Of a stretch of 64,000 nt of DNA, positions 1 through 11,428 are shown piece by piece. The position numbers and the translations under genes are program-made. This DNA is from Pseudomonas sp. NKUCC02_KPG (lineage in GTDB: Bacteria; Pseudomonadota; Gammaproteobacteria; Pseudomonadales; Pseudomonadaceae): the NCBI RefSeq assembly GCF_019345465.1, contig NZ_JAHKRC010000001.1, forward strand, positions 434,001-498,000, in the 5' to 3' direction. The first letter of the stretch is position 1, and each line of letters opens with the position of its first letter. The notes under the pieces are model-generated. The model was not told the DNA's origin and searched no databases. It worked only from the letters and a program-made list of their open reading frames with translations.

Positions 1-800
1 TGTTTTTGCACGCTGTTACCCAAACCGACGCCAAGCCACTCCCCGCGACCGAACGCGATCAGTGCCTGGGTCAGTTGGTAGCCGGAACCGAACTGGTCGG
101 ACCACGGGTCGGTGAACGTGATCAAGCGCGCCATCCGGTAAGGCTGCGCCTGGACCAGAACAAACACCGCACCCACCGCCAGCGCCACCATCAGGGCGAA
201 GCGGAACAGGCCGACACCACCCAGGAACAACATGGCAGCCGCCGCGCCCATCATTACAACCGTGGCACCGAAGTCCGGCTCCATGAGCAGCAGGCCAGCC
301 ATAGGCAGTAAAACAATGAAAGGCTTGAAGAAGCCCATCCAGCTCTCGCGAACTTCTTTCTGCTGGCGCACCAGGTAGCCCGCGAGGTAGATCACCACGA
401 AAACCTTGGCGATTTCGGAAGGCTGCACGTTAAAGAAGCTGAACCCGATCCAGCGCATGGAGCCGTTCACTTCACGCCCGATACCTGGAATAAGCACCAT
501 CACCAGCAAGCCAAACGCACCGATCAGCAACAACCAGCCCAGGCGTTGCCAGGTCGCAATCGGCACCATCATGGTCATGATGCACGCGCCCAGACCGAGG
601 ACGATGTAAAACAGGTGGCGGATCATGTGGTACAGCGTGTTGCCCGACTGCAAGGCGGCAACTTCGGACGACGCCGAAGTAATCATCACCAGCCCAAGGC
701 CGAGCAGGGTCAGGCAACCGGCCAGCAACGGAAAGTCGAGATCGATGCCACGGCCCGTGATCAGCGGCGAAGGATAAGGCTTGAGGATGCCGAAAATCAT
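1..800 (-). CDS. ftsW: Cell-division lipid II polymerase/flippase-family protein FtsW (5' part, runs off the window)
   Basis: FtsW is a SEDS-family integral membrane protein that polymerises septal peptidoglycan from lipid II together with the transpeptidase FtsI. The frame starts at ATG 800, reads MIFGILKPYPSPL, and continues through several hydrophobic segments to the window edge without a stop. The stretch GREVNGSMRWIGF followed by VQPSEIAKVF is characteristic of the SEDS family. The start codon overlaps the murD stop in an ATGA, so translation is probably coupled. About 266 codons are present, so the C-terminal third is missing only because the window ends. Confidence 0.95.
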   Translation of the reverse strand, partial: MIFGILKPYPSPLITGRGIDLDFPLLAGCLTLLGLGLVMITSASSEVAALQSGNTLYHMIRHLFYIVLGLGACIMTMMVPIATWQRLGWLLLIGAFGLLVMVLIPGIGREVNGSMRWIGFSFFNVQPSEIAKVFVVIYLAGYLVRQQKEVRESWMGFFKPFIVLLPMAGLLLMEPDFGATVVMMGAAAAMLFLGGVGLFRFALMVALAVGAVFVLVQAQPYRMARLITFTDPWSDQFGSGYQLTQALIAFGRGEWLGVGLGNSVQK

Positions 801-2143
801 GCCAGCACCTCCACGGCACGGGCAAACAAATGGCCGCGCTCTTCATAGTTCTTGAACATGTCAAAACTGGCGCAGGCAGGCGACAGCAGTACCGCATCGC
901 CAGGCTGGGCCAGCGCACGGCTTTGCTCGATCGCTTCGTCGAGGGAACTGACCCGAACTTGTGGCACCGAATCGCCCACCGCCTCTGCGATCAAGTCGGC
1001 ATCACGGCCCATCAGCACGACGGCACGGCAGTACTTGGCGACCGAATCACGCAGGCCGCTGAAGTCGGCACCCTTGCCGTCACCGCCAGCGATCAGGATC
1101 AGCTTGCCGTCCATGTCCATGCCCAAGCCATCGATGGCAGCCAGTGCTGCACCGACGTTGGTGGCCTTGGAGTCGTTGTAGTAGCTCACGCCATCGAGCT
1201 CGCGTATCCACTGGCAGCGGTGTTCAAGGCCGGTAAAATTGCGCAGGCTTTCCAGCATGGCATCGAACGGCAAGCCCACGGCGTGACCCAGTGCCAATGC
1301 CGCGAGTGCATTGGCCTGATTGTGAGCGCCACGCACCTTCAGTTCGCGAACCGGCATCAGGTTCTGAAATTCAAAGGCGAGGTATTTTTCGCCGTTTTCT
1401 TCACGCAGGCCAAAAGCCTTGAAATCCGGCGCACTGAGGCCGAAGGTCCAGCACGGCTGACCTTCACTCATCAGTGGGCGCGTCAACGCATCCTGACGAT
1501 TGACCACCACTTGCCTGGCACCACGAAAAATCCGGTGCTTGGCCAGGTGATAGGCAGGCAGGCCGCTGTAGCGGTCCATGTGGTCTTCGCTGACGTTGAG
1601 CACGGTGGCCACTTCAGCGCCCAGCTGGTTGGTGGTTTCCAGCTGGAAGCTCGACAGCTCCATCACGTATAGCTCGATGTCATCGCTCAGAAGATCCAGG
1701 GCCGGCGTGCCGAGGTTGCCACCGACCGCCACGCGCTTGCCGGCTGCTGCAGCCATCTCACCGACCAGCGTGGTCACTGTACTTTTGGCGTTGGAGCCAC
1801 TGATTGCAACGATAGGCGCCTTTGCGTTACGCGCGAACAGGTCGATGTCACCCGACAGTTTCACGCCACGGGCCGCCGCTGCCTGCAGGGCCGGGGTCGC
1901 CAGTGCCAGGCCGGGACTCACGTAAAGCTCGTCGGCACGGCACAGGAATTCGACATCCAGTTCGCCACAACGCACTTCCACTTGCGGGTAGTCACGGCGC
2001 AGCGTGGCCAGCTCCGGTGGATTTTCCCGCGTGTCTGCCACGGCAAACGACACGCCCCGCTGCGCTAGAAAGCGCACCAGGGACATGCCGCTCTTGCCGA
2101 GGCCGACAACGATGCGGAAGTGGTCAGAAGCGATCAGAGACAC
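797..2143 (-). CDS. murD: UDP-N-acetylmuramoylalanine--D-glutamate ligase
   Basis: This cytoplasmic Mur ligase adds D-glutamate to UDP-MurNAc-L-Ala using ATP, the second amino-acid step of the peptidoglycan stem peptide. The 448-residue product has the usual length. It has an N-terminal Rossmann-like domain (VVGLGKSGMSLVRFL), the ATP loop GSNAKSTVTTLVG near residue 115, the central-domain signature YYNDSKATNVGAALAAI, and the C-terminal segment LLSPACASFDMFKNYEERG. It lies five bases downstream of mraY and overlaps ftsW, in the middle of the dcw operon. Confidence 0.97.
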   Translation of the reverse strand: MSLIASDHFRIVVGLGKSGMSLVRFLAQRGVSFAVADTRENPPELATLRRDYPQVEVRCGELDVEFLCRADELYVSPGLALATPALQAAAARGVKLSGDIDLFARNAKAPIVAISGSNAKSTVTTLVGEMAAAAGKRVAVGGNLGTPALDLLSDDIELYVMELSSFQLETTNQLGAEVATVLNVSEDHMDRYSGLPAYHLAKHRIFRGARQVVVNRQDALTRPLMSEGQPCWTFGLSAPDFKAFGLREENGEKYLAFEFQNLMPVRELKVRGAHNQANALAALALGHAVGLPFDAMLESLRNFTGLEHRCQWIRELDGVSYYNDSKATNVGAALAAIDGLGMDMDGKLILIAGGDGKGADFSGLRDSVAKYCRAVVLMGRDADLIAEAVGDSVPQVRVSSLDEAIEQSRALAQPGDAVLLSPACASFDMFKNYEERGHLFARAVEVLA

Positions 2144-2148
2144 AGGTT

Positions 2149-3231
2149 CTACCTCAGCTTCAACGTGGCAAGACCGATCAACACGAGGATCACGGTGATA
2201 ATCCAGAAGCGGACGATCACGCGAGGCTCGGGCCAGCCCTTGAGTTCAAAGTGGTGATGAATCGGCGCCATGCGGAACACCCGCTTGCCGGTCAACTTGA
2301 AGGACGCTACCTGGATCACCACGGACAGGGTTTCCATCACGAACACACCGCCCATGATGAACAGCACGATTTCCTGACGCACGATCACCGCGATGGTGCC
2401 CAGTGCCGCGCCCAGCGCCAGTGCGCCGACGTCACCCATGAACACTTGTGCCGGGTAGGTGTTGAACCACAGAAATCCGAGACCGGCGCCAATCAGCGCA
2501 CCGCAGAATACGATCAACTCACCGGCGCCCGGGACATACGGGATCAGCAGGTAGTCGGCAAATTTCACGTTGCCCGACAGGTAGCAGAAGATACCCAGCG
2601 CACCGCCCACCATCACGGTCGGCATGATCGCCAGGCCATCCAGGCCGTCAGTCAGGTTGACCGCGTTGCTGGACCCGACGATCACGAAGTAGGTCAGTAC
2701 AACAAAGCCGATACCCAGCGGGATACTGGCGTCCTTGAGGATGGGCAGGATCAGGGTGGTTTCGACTGCGCTTGGTGCCGTCACGTACAGGAAGATCGCT
2801 GCACCCAGACCAAACACCGACTGCCAGAAATACTTCCAGCGGCTCGGAAGGCCCCGGGAGTTTTTCTCGATGACCTTGCGATAGTCATCGACCCAGCCAA
2901 TGGCGCCGAACAGCAGGGTCACGATCATCACGACCCACACATAACGGTTGCTCAGGTCAGCCCACAACAGGGTACTGACAGTGATCGCAGACAGAATCAA
3001 CGCGCCACCCATGGTCGGGGTGCCGGATTTGGACAAATGGGATTGCGGGCCGTCGTTACGGACCGATTGGCCGATCTGACGGTTTTGCAGGGTGCGGATC
3101 ATCCACGGCCCCAGGCACAGCGACAAGGTCAGCGCGGTCAGCACCCCGAAAATCCCCCGCAGGGACAGGTACTGGAAGACCGCGAAGCCTTTGTAGAACT
3201 GTTGCAGATACTCCGCTAGCAGCAGCAGCAT
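2149..3231 (-). CDS. mraY: Phospho-N-acetylmuramoyl-pentapeptide transferase
   Basis: MraY transfers phospho-MurNAc-pentapeptide from UDP to undecaprenyl phosphate, forming lipid I at the inner membrane. The 360-residue protein is a polytopic membrane protein. It carries the family motifs [10 protein letters not shown] (catalytic aspartates), [15 protein letters not shown] and APIHHHFE. The start chosen is ATG 3231, because it overlaps the murF TAA by one base (TAATG) and gives the usual N-terminus [12 protein letters not shown] longer reading from 3258 would only add residues inside murF. Confidence 0.97.
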   Translation of the reverse strand: MLLLLAEYLQQFYKGFAVFQYLSLRGIFGVLTALTLSLCLGPWMIRTLQNRQIGQSVRNDGPQSHLSKSGTPTMGGALILSAITVSTLLWADLSNRYVWVVMIVTLLFGAIGWVDDYRKVIEKNSRGLPSRWKYFWQSVFGLGAAIFLYVTAPSAVETTLILPILKDASIPLGIGFVVLTYFVIVGSSNAVNLTDGLDGLAIMPTVMVGGALGIFCYLSGNVKFADYLLIPYVPGAGELIVFCGALIGAGLGFLWFNTYPAQVFMGDVGALALGAALGTIAVIVRQEIVLFIMGGVFVMETLSVVIQVASFKLTGKRVFRMAPIHHHFELKGWPEPRVIVRFWIITVILVLIGLATLKLR

Positions 3232-4598
3232 TAATGTTTCTCCCCGCTGGAACCGCACAAAGCCGCAACGACGTTTTCCATCGCAGCGCTGCGCGAGCCC
3301 TTGATCAAAATAGTGGTGTTTGTTTCGTGCTCAGCGCGAAGCGCCTTGATCAGGTCAGCCTGATTGGCGAAGTGACGAGCCTGGTGTCCAAATGCTGTGA
3401 CGGCATGAGCCATCATGGGTCCCACCGCATAGAGCGCTGAAACTTTGTCGGCGGCATAAGCGCCTACTTCACGATGTCCTTGCTCCGCCCACTCACCCAG
3501 TTCGCCAATATCTCCGAGCACCAGGACGGTGCGGCCGGAAAAGGCGGCGAGTATATCAACGGCAGCGCACATTGAGGTGGGGTTTGCGTTGTAAGTGTCA
3601 TCAATAATTCGCAGGCCATCAGCGGTCAGTTGCGCAACCGCGCGACCTTTGACCGGCAACACGGCTTCAAGGCCGGTTTTGATGCCAAACAACGAGATAC
3701 CCAGGGCATGGGCAGCCGCTGCGGCCGCCAATGCGTTGGCCACGTTATGGTTGCCCAGCAGGTTGAGTTGAACCGGTTCGCCCCCCAGTGGACTGTGCAA
3801 CTTGAAGCCCGGGCAACCCCGTGGGTCACGGGTCAGATCGCTGGCATGGAAGTCGGCCTGGGGGTTTTCCAGGGCAAAACTCAGCACTTTGCGCCCCGCT
3901 GCACGGCTCTTCCAGATGGCGAATGCCTTGTCATCCAGGTTCAGTACAGCGATACCGTCAGCATCCAGGCCTTCAATGATCTCGCCCTTGGCTTCAACGA
4001 TTTTTTCCGGACCGCCAAACTCGCCCACATGGGCTGTGCCGGCATTGTTGAGCACGGCAACATGAGGTTTGGTCAAGGCCACGCTGTAGGCGATTTCGCC
4101 AACACGCGAAGCGCCCAGCTCAATGACTGCAGCCGTATGTTCGGTGCTCAGTTCAAGCAGCGTCAGCGGCACACCCAGATCGTTGTTCAGGTTACCTTTG
4201 GTCGCCAGTACCGGACCACGGGTACGCAGAATGCAGGCGAGCATTTCCTTGACGGTGGTCTTGCCACTGGAGCCGGTAATGGCCGCAACCGGTTTGTCAA
4301 AGCCGGCACGATTGAGCGCGCCCAACTGACCCAGCGCTTCTCGCGTGTCTTTGACCACCAGCTGAGGCAGTGCCGACTCAGGCACTTCGCGCTCGACCAG
4401 GGCGGCAACGGCGCCCTTGGCAGCCACTTCATTCAAATAATCGTGACCATCAAAGCGTGGACCGGTCAGGGCAATAAACAGCTGCCCCCTGGTAATTGCA
4501 CGACTGTCGATGCTGACGCCATTGAAGCGGCAGTCCGCTTCAACCAGGCGCCCCTGCAGGGCAGTAGCCACTTCACTCAGCAACAGAGGCTTAAGCAT
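3231..4598 (-). CDS. murF: UDP-N-acetylmuramoyl-tripeptide--D-alanyl-D-alanine ligase
   Basis: MurF attaches the D-Ala-D-Ala dipeptide to complete the UDP-MurNAc-pentapeptide. The 455-residue protein has the three Mur-ligase domains: an N-terminal UDP-binding region ([16 protein letters not shown]), the ATP loop [14 protein letters not shown] near residue 110, and the C-terminal ligase domain with [11 protein letters not shown]. It overlaps murE by eight bases upstream and mraY by one base downstream, so the three genes are almost certainly translated from one message. Confidence 0.97.
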   Translation of the reverse strand: MLKPLLLSEVATALQGRLVEADCRFNGVSIDSRAITRGQLFIALTGPRFDGHDYLNEVAAKGAVAALVEREVPESALPQLVVKDTREALGQLGALNRAGFDKPVAAITGSSGKTTVKEMLACILRTRGPVLATKGNLNNDLGVPLTLLELSTEHTAAVIELGASRVGEIAYSVALTKPHVAVLNNAGTAHVGEFGGPEKIVEAKGEIIEGLDADGIAVLNLDDKAFAIWKSRAAGRKVLSFALENPQADFHASDLTRDPRGCPGFKLHSPLGGEPVQLNLLGNHNVANALAAAAAAHALGISLFGIKTGLEAVLPVKGRAVAQLTADGLRIIDDTYNANPTSMCAAVDILAAFSGRTVLVLGDIGELGEWAEQGHREVGAYAADKVSALYAVGPMMAHAVTAFGHQARHFANQADLIKALRAEHETNTTILIKGSRSAAMENVVAALCGSSGEKH

Positions 4599-6053
4599 GG
4601 GCAGCCTCCCAGGTATTCAGGGCTTTCTCGGCTTCTACCAGGTCAGAAAAATCATGGCGTTCGCCGTTGATTTCCTGATAGTCCTCATGGCCTTTACCGG
4701 CCAGCACGATCACGTCTTCGGCGCTGGCAGCGGCGATCAATTGAGCAATGGCATCACCGCGACCAGCGACAAAGGTGACGCTTTGTGGCGCGGTAAAACC
4801 AACACGAATGTCATCAAAGATCTGCGCGGGCGCTTCTGAGCGCGGGTTGTCGTCTGTGACCAACACACCGTCAGCCAAACGCTCAACCACTTGCGCCATC
4901 AATGGACGCTTGCCGCGATCTCGATCGCCGCCGCAGCCGAACAGGCACAGCAATTTGCCTTTGGCGTGCGGGCGCAGAGCCAGCAATACTTTTTCCAGAG
5001 CATCCGGGGTATGGGCGTAGTCGACCACCACCAGCGGTTTGGTGCCGCCGCCCAGGCGCTGCATGCGCCCGACCGGACCTTCAAGTTTCGGCAGCACGGC
5101 CAGAATTTCATCCAGCGCGTAATCCAGACCCAGCAAGGCACCTACAGCGGCCAGTACGTTGCTCAGGTTGAAGCGCCCGAGCAAGGAACTGCGCAGTAGG
5201 TGCTCGCCTTGGGCCGTCACCACGGTGGCGCGAACGCCGTCGTCATCGAAGGTCGCATCGCGGCAATACAGCGTGGCACTGCTGTCTTCAAGGCTATAAG
5301 TGATCAGGCGCGAACCGTGCTTTTCAGCGGCCAGCTGGCGACCGAACTCATCATCCAGGTTCAGTACGCGGCAACGCAGGTCCGACCAGGCAAACAGCTT
5401 GGCCTTGGCAGCGGCATAAGCCTCCATTGTGCCGTGGTAATCCAGGTGATCACGGGACAGGTTGGTCAGCACGGCAACGTCGAACGCCAATGCGCTGACA
5501 CGCCCCTGATCCAGGCCATGGGAGGAAACTTCCATCGCGACAGCCTTGGCACCGGCCTTTTTCAGGTCGGCCAACATGGCCTGAACGGCAATAGGGTCTG
5601 GCGTGGTGTGGCGACCGCTTTGCAGCGCGCCATAAAAACCCGTGCCCAGCGTACCGACGATGCCGCAGTGCTGGCCCAGCAGGTCCAGTGCTTGCGCTAC
5701 CAACTGGGTGACGCTGGTTTTACCGTTGGTGCCGGTCACGCCAACCAGATTGAGGTGACGGCTCGGCTCACCATAAAAGCGCCCGGCGATATCAGATAGC
5801 TGAGCCGCCAGACCTTTGACCGGAATCAGTGGAACAGAAGTGATTGGCAGTACATCTGCCCCCTCTACTTCATAGGCAACGGCAGCTGCGCCGCGTTTCA
5901 ACGCGTCAGCGATATGTTCACGACCATCGAGCTTGCCGCCGGGTACCGCAAGGAACAGATCACCTGCGCGTACATTGCGACTGTCGAGAGTCAATTCACG
6001 AATCAGCAGATCGTGGCCGGCGTGAGGAAAAATCTTGTTCAGGCTCAGGGACA

Positions 6054-6054
<1 letters not shown>
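4591..6054 (-). CDS. murE: UDP-N-acetylmuramoylalanyl-D-glutamate--2,6-diaminopimelate ligase
   Basis: MurE adds the third stem-peptide residue. The 487-residue sequence contains the ATP loop GVTGTNGKTSVTQL near residue 104. It also has the DNPRSE motif, which in this family marks meso-diaminopimelate rather than lysine specificity and fits a Gram-negative wall. The start ATG at 6054 shares its first base with the last base of the ftsI stop (TAATG), indicating tight coupling. Confidence 0.97.
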
Positions 6055-8088
<2,034 letters not shown>

Positions 8089-8092
<4 letters not shown>

Positions 8093-9036
8093 CGAAGCTT
8101 CTCCGCGACGCGCATTACAGCGCTGCGCGAACGTGGATTGGCTTTGAGTTCGGCATCGGACGCGGTCTGGGCCTTGCCGTGAATTTTGATTTTCGGAACA
8201 AAAGCGACGTGCTGAACGGGCAAGCCGCGCGGCAGGTTGTCAGGCTCGCCCTTGACCAGTTTGCGCATGAACAATTTGACGATACGGTCTTCCAGGGAGT
8301 GAAAGCTGATCACCACCAGACGGCCGCCGATTGCCAGGGACTCCAATGCAGCCTCAAGGCCAGCCTCAAGGTCACCCAGTTCGTTGTTCACGTGAATACG
8401 CAAACCCTGGAAGGTACGGGTTGCAGGGTGCTTGCCCTTTTCCCAGGCCGGATTGGCCACTTTCAAGACTTCAGCCAGATCACCGGTGCGCTCAAACGGC
8501 TTGATGTCTCGACGCTCTACCACCGCGCGAGCCATACGACCGGAAAAGCGCTCTTCGCCATATTCCTTGAATACGCGGGCAATTTCTTCCTGGGATGCCG
8601 TGTTGACGAACTCGGCAGCGCTGATGCCGCGGTCCGGGTCCATACGCATGTCCAGCGGGCCGTCATTCATGAAGCTGAAACCGCGCTCCGGATCATCAAG
8701 CTGAGGCGAAGACACGCCCAGGTCGAGCAGTACACCGTCGACCTTGCCGGCCAGACCGCGATCGGCAATTTCGGATCCCATTTCAGCAAAACTACGCTGC
8801 ACAATAACAAAGCGGCCGTCTTCGGCCGCTAGCGCTTGCCCTGTGGCAATCGCCTGTGGATCTTTATCGAACCCGAGCAATTGCCCCTCGGGGCCCAGCT
8901 TCTGGAGTATCAGGCGGCTATGTCCGCCGCGACCGAAGGTGCCATCCAGATAGCATCCATCAGGACGTACGGCGAGAGCCTCTACGGCTTCGTCAAGCAG
9001 TACGGTGATGTGGTTGAAGCCGCTATCTATAGTCAC
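8089..9036 (-). CDS. rsmH: 16S rRNA (cytosine(1402)-N(4))-methyltransferase
   Basis: RsmH (MraW) uses S-adenosylmethionine to methylate N4 of C1402 in the decoding centre of 16S rRNA. The 315-residue protein has the SAM-binding stretch [15 protein letters not shown], the family motif [20 protein letters not shown] and the C-terminal block [16 protein letters not shown]. It overlaps mraZ and ftsL by four bases, as is usual at the start of dcw clusters. Confidence 0.97.
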
Positions 9037-9488
9037 AGGATTAAATCACGCAGTTCGTCAGGCATCGCGCCCGGTTGTTGAATGGCTGCAAGGTCAGCGG
9101 CAGAAACAGCTTCCCAGGCATCCTCGTCCCACAGTTGAAACTTGTTTAGCTGGCCTACCAACATCGCGCGCTTATCCAACTTGGCATATTCACGCAAACG
9201 TGGTGGCACCAGAAAACGACCGCTGCCATCGAGCTCAAGATCGACGGCGTTACCAATCAACAGACGTTGCAAACGGCGGTTTTCTTCACGCAACGAAGGC
9301 AGCGCCCGAAGCTTGGTTTCAATCAATTCCCACTCATCAAGCGGGTACACACACAAGCAGGGATCTACCGCATCAATGGTCACGATCAATTGCCCGGAAC
9401 TTCGCGAAATCAGCTCGTCACGGTACCGACTCGGCATTGCGAGACGGCCCTTGGCATCGAGACTGATTGCGTTGGCTCCGCGAAACAC
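9033..9488 (-). CDS. mraZ: Transcriptional regulator MraZ
   Basis: MraZ is the DNA-binding first gene of the dcw operon and represses it by binding short direct repeats at its own promoter. The protein contains two AbrB/SpoVT-like halves, each with a D-x-x-G-R motif ([15 protein letters not shown] and [15 protein letters not shown]). I chose GTG 9488 ([15 protein letters not shown], 151 residues) because GGAG lies nine bases upstream and this is the usual family N-terminus. In-frame ATG 9497 and TTG 9503 are alternatives. The predicted promoter and operator are just upstream. Confidence 0.95.
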   Translation of the reverse strand: MFRGANAISLDAKGRLAMPSRYRDELISRSSGQLIVTIDAVDPCLCVYPLDEWELIETKLRALPSLREENRRLQRLLIGNAVDLELDGSGRFLVPPRLREYAKLDKRAMLVGQLNKFQLWDEDAWEAVSAADLAAIQQPGAMPDELRDLIL

Positions 9489-9529
9489 TGATCGCATCTC
9501 CAAATATTAGCGTTTTACGTCTAGAAAAC

Positions 9530-9565
9530 CCACTTTATGCCACTTTCCACCACTTATGCACACTA
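9530..9565 (-). promoter_or_regulatory. MraZ box direct repeats (predicted operator)
   Basis: Minus-strand AAGTGG occurs three times at exact 10-bp intervals (9550-9555, 9540-9545, 9530-9535), with a degenerate fourth unit (TAGTGT) at 9560-9565. MraZ proteins are known to bind tandem GTGG/TGGG-type repeats at about one-turn spacing upstream of mraZ. The array sits between the predicted -10 element and the start codon, where binding would repress. Confidence 0.8.
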
Positions 9566-9591
9566 TAGGAATGCGCCCACCACACCGTCAA
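9562..9591 (-). promoter_or_regulatory. Predicted sigma70 promoter of the dcw operon (PmraZ)
   Basis: On the minus strand, TTGACG (9586-9591) and TATAGT (9562-9567) are separated by 18 bases. Transcription would start around 9553-9556, about 65 bases before the mraZ GTG, within the MraZ repeats. This is a visual match to the consensus, not a mapped start. Confidence 0.7.
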
Positions 9592-9599
9592 GGAGCGGT

Positions 9600-9846
9600 C
9601 CACAGGAAAAGCCTTACATAACTGAGATTTAGGAGGGTAAATAGACGTAGAACAGTAAGCGGAGAGGTATTTTGACTAACGACGCGCTGCAAATTCAAAG
9701 CCCTGGACTTCAAACTTAAAGTAGTTTGTTAAGAGCAAGAGCTTTTCTGCATTACGTCGGAAAATTGTCTTACGAAAAATAGCGGGGGATAAACCGATTG
9801 CGAGTGTAGCAATCTGCTTGCAGGGCAAGCAGAAGAGAAAAAAGGT
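9600..9846. other. Intergenic stretch between the mraZ promoter and the rnpB 3' end, no gene seen
   Basis: This stretch is more A+T-rich than its surroundings. Short open frames exist but lack ribosome binding sites and family resemblance. A perfect 8-bp inverted repeat, CTGCTTGC/GCAAGCAG around a 3-base loop, lies just past the mature RNase P RNA end and may take part in rnpB 3' processing or termination. Confidence 0.5.
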
Positions 9847-10199
9847 GGAGAGTCGATCTGTAAGCCGGGTTCTGTCGTGAACAGTCATTCGTCTACGATG
9901 GCCATCACTGGACATCTTTAGCAACCTACCCGGTCCCAGCGCGGGCCACGCCTTGGGACCCTATTTGGTCTTGCTCCAAGTGGGGTTTACCTAGCCACGA
10001 ACTGTTGCCAGTCGTGCGGTGCGCTCTTACCGCACCTTTTCACCCTTACCGGCGCCGAAGCGCTTAGGCGGTTATTTTCTGTGGCACTTTCCGTAGGCTC
10101 ACGCCTCCCAGGCATTACCTGGCACTTCGCCCTATGGAGCCCGGACTTTCCTCCCCCCCCTAATTTTCATAGAGGGCAGCGACTGTCCAATCGACTCTC
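9847..10199 (-). ncRNA. rnpB: RNase P RNA (type A)
   Basis: This is the catalytic RNA subunit of ribonuclease P, which matures tRNA 5' ends. On the minus strand the 5' GAGAGTCGATTGG pairs with the 3' ATCGACTCTCC (helix P1). Conserved landmarks are GAGGAAAGTCCGGGCTCC near the 5' end, CAGGGTGC-like P-region sequence, GGTAAACCCC, and the 3' block AGAACCCGGCTTACAGATCG. The roughly 353-nt length fits bacterial type A RNase P RNA. It lies between mraZ and rsmI, as in other Pseudomonas. End coordinates are good to a few bases. Confidence 0.96.
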
Positions 10200-10207
10200 C
10201 GGCGCGA

Positions 10208-10236
10208 AGATTAACTGTACAGAGCGTATAGAACAA
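10208..10236 (-). promoter_or_regulatory. Predicted rnpB promoter
   Basis: The minus strand has TTGTTC (10231-10236), a 17-base spacer and TAATCT (10208-10213), placing initiation at about 10199-10201. This agrees with the expected 5' end of RNase P RNA. Confidence 0.6.
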
Positions 10237-10245
10237 GCGTTAAAC

Positions 10246-10279
10246 GCCGCAAGGCAGGCTGAATTGCCTGAGTTGCGGC
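10246..10279 (-). terminator. Stem-loop downstream of rsmI (weak terminator candidate)
   Basis: GCCGCAA/TTGCGGC, with an inner CAGGC/GCCTG stem, forms a compact hairpin 60-90 bases past the rsmI stop. It is followed on the minus strand only by GTTTAA, so the U-tract is poor. It may end rsmI transcription before rnpB. Confidence 0.4.
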
Positions 10280-10338
10280 CTTTAGTCACGGGGCAATACA
10301 TACAAAGATATCAAAACGCCATCACCCGATATCAATTG

Positions 10339-11211
10339 TTACTCCGCTTTCTGCTTTTCAAGTGCAACTTGGTACAAGACGTTTTTGCGTTCACCGGTTA
10401 TTTCAGCGGCAAGTGCAGCCGCACGCTTGAGTGGCATTTCTTTAAGCAGCAAGTCGAGAATACGCATCGCCTCGCTACTGACCACTTCATCTGTTTCTGG
10501 CGCTGTCCAGCCGGCAACCAGAACTACGCACTCGCCGCGCTGCTGATTAGTGTCGCCTTCAACAAATGCACGCAACTCGGACAGGGGCAAACCCTTGAGT
10601 GTTTCGAACGTTTTAGTCAACTCGCGCGCCAGCAATGCCGGGCGCTCTGGCCCGAATACCAGCTCAAGATCTTGCAGGCACTCAAGAATGCGGTGCGGCG
10701 CTTCGTAAAAGATCAGCGTGCGGGGTTCTTCCTTCAGCAACTCCAGACGCGAACGACGTCCGACAGCCTTGGCAGGCAGGAACCCTTCAAAAATAAAGCG
10801 ATCAGAAGGCAGCCCTGCCGCAGACAGGGCCGCGATCAAGGCGCAGGCACCCGGTACAGGCACAACCTTGACCCCCGCCGCTCGCGCCTGACGCACCAGG
10901 TGATAACCCGGGTCGGAGATCAGCGGCGTACCCGCATCAGAAATCAGTGCAACATCTTCACCGGCCAGCAAACGCTGGATAAAGCGGCTGCCCTCATCAC
11001 GTTCGTTGTGCTCGTGACAGGCGCCCAGCGGCGTTGAAATACCAAAATGCTGCAGCAGGCGCAGGGAGTGGCGCGTGTCTTCGGCCGCAATCAGTGACAC
11101 GTCACGCAATACCTTGAGCGCACGCGCACTGATGTCGTCCAGGTTACCGATGGGCGTGGCCACCACATAAAGTGAGCCAAGAACGGAATTCAAATCACCT
11201 GGAGCAGTCAA
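10339..11211 (-). CDS. rsmI: 16S rRNA (cytidine(1402)-2'-O)-methyltransferase
   Basis: RsmI methylates the 2'-O of C1402, the same nucleotide that RsmH modifies on the base. The protein belongs to the tetrapyrrole-methylase fold. It shows LYVVATPIGNLDDIS at the N-terminus, SDAGTPLISDPG, and PGACALIAALSAAGLPSDRF. I chose TTG 11211 (290 residues, (M)TAPGDLNSVLGS) because GAGGTG lies six bases upstream and the family starts here. An in-frame extension to 11298 has no family support. It is divergent from lpoA. Confidence 0.93.
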   Translation of the reverse strand: MTAPGDLNSVLGSLYVVATPIGNLDDISARALKVLRDVSLIAAEDTRHSLRLLQHFGISTPLGACHEHNERDEGSRFIQRLLAGEDVALISDAGTPLISDPGYHLVRQARAAGVKVVPVPGACALIAALSAAGLPSDRFIFEGFLPAKAVGRRSRLELLKEEPRTLIFYEAPHRILECLQDLELVFGPERPALLARELTKTFETLKGLPLSELRAFVEGDTNQQRGECVVLVAGWTAPETDEVVSSEAMRILDLLLKEMPLKRAAALAAEITGERKNVLYQVALEKQKAE

Positions 11212-11428
11212 AACGCACACCTCATAAGAGTTAAAGGCTCCATTGTAGCGCGTAGAGCCCTCTTGAACGCACCCACCCTGCAGGCCGCAGAACGCCATGC
11301 AGGCAAACTTTCACCTGCACAACGTACAGATCACATCTAAATTCAGGCTTTATTGCCTCTAACATCGCGCCCCGGCCAGTGCTTGGGTACACTTCCCCAC
11401 TCATTTGATCGAGTATCAGGAACACTAC

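Noticed and set aside
1822..3219. A 465-codon plus-strand frame
   Set aside because: Antisense to murD and mraY, rich in His/Arg/Gln as expected of a shadow frame.
9676..9924. Minus-strand frame overlapping the 3' end of rnpB
   Set aside because: It reads through the structured RNA and has no family match.
10081..11037. Plus-strand frame across the RNase P RNA and rsmI
   Set aside because: It crosses rnpB and runs antisense to rsmI; there is no ribosome binding site.
10339..11298. Longer rsmI start
   Set aside because: The extra 29 residues have no family support; TTG 11211 has a well-spaced ribosome binding site.
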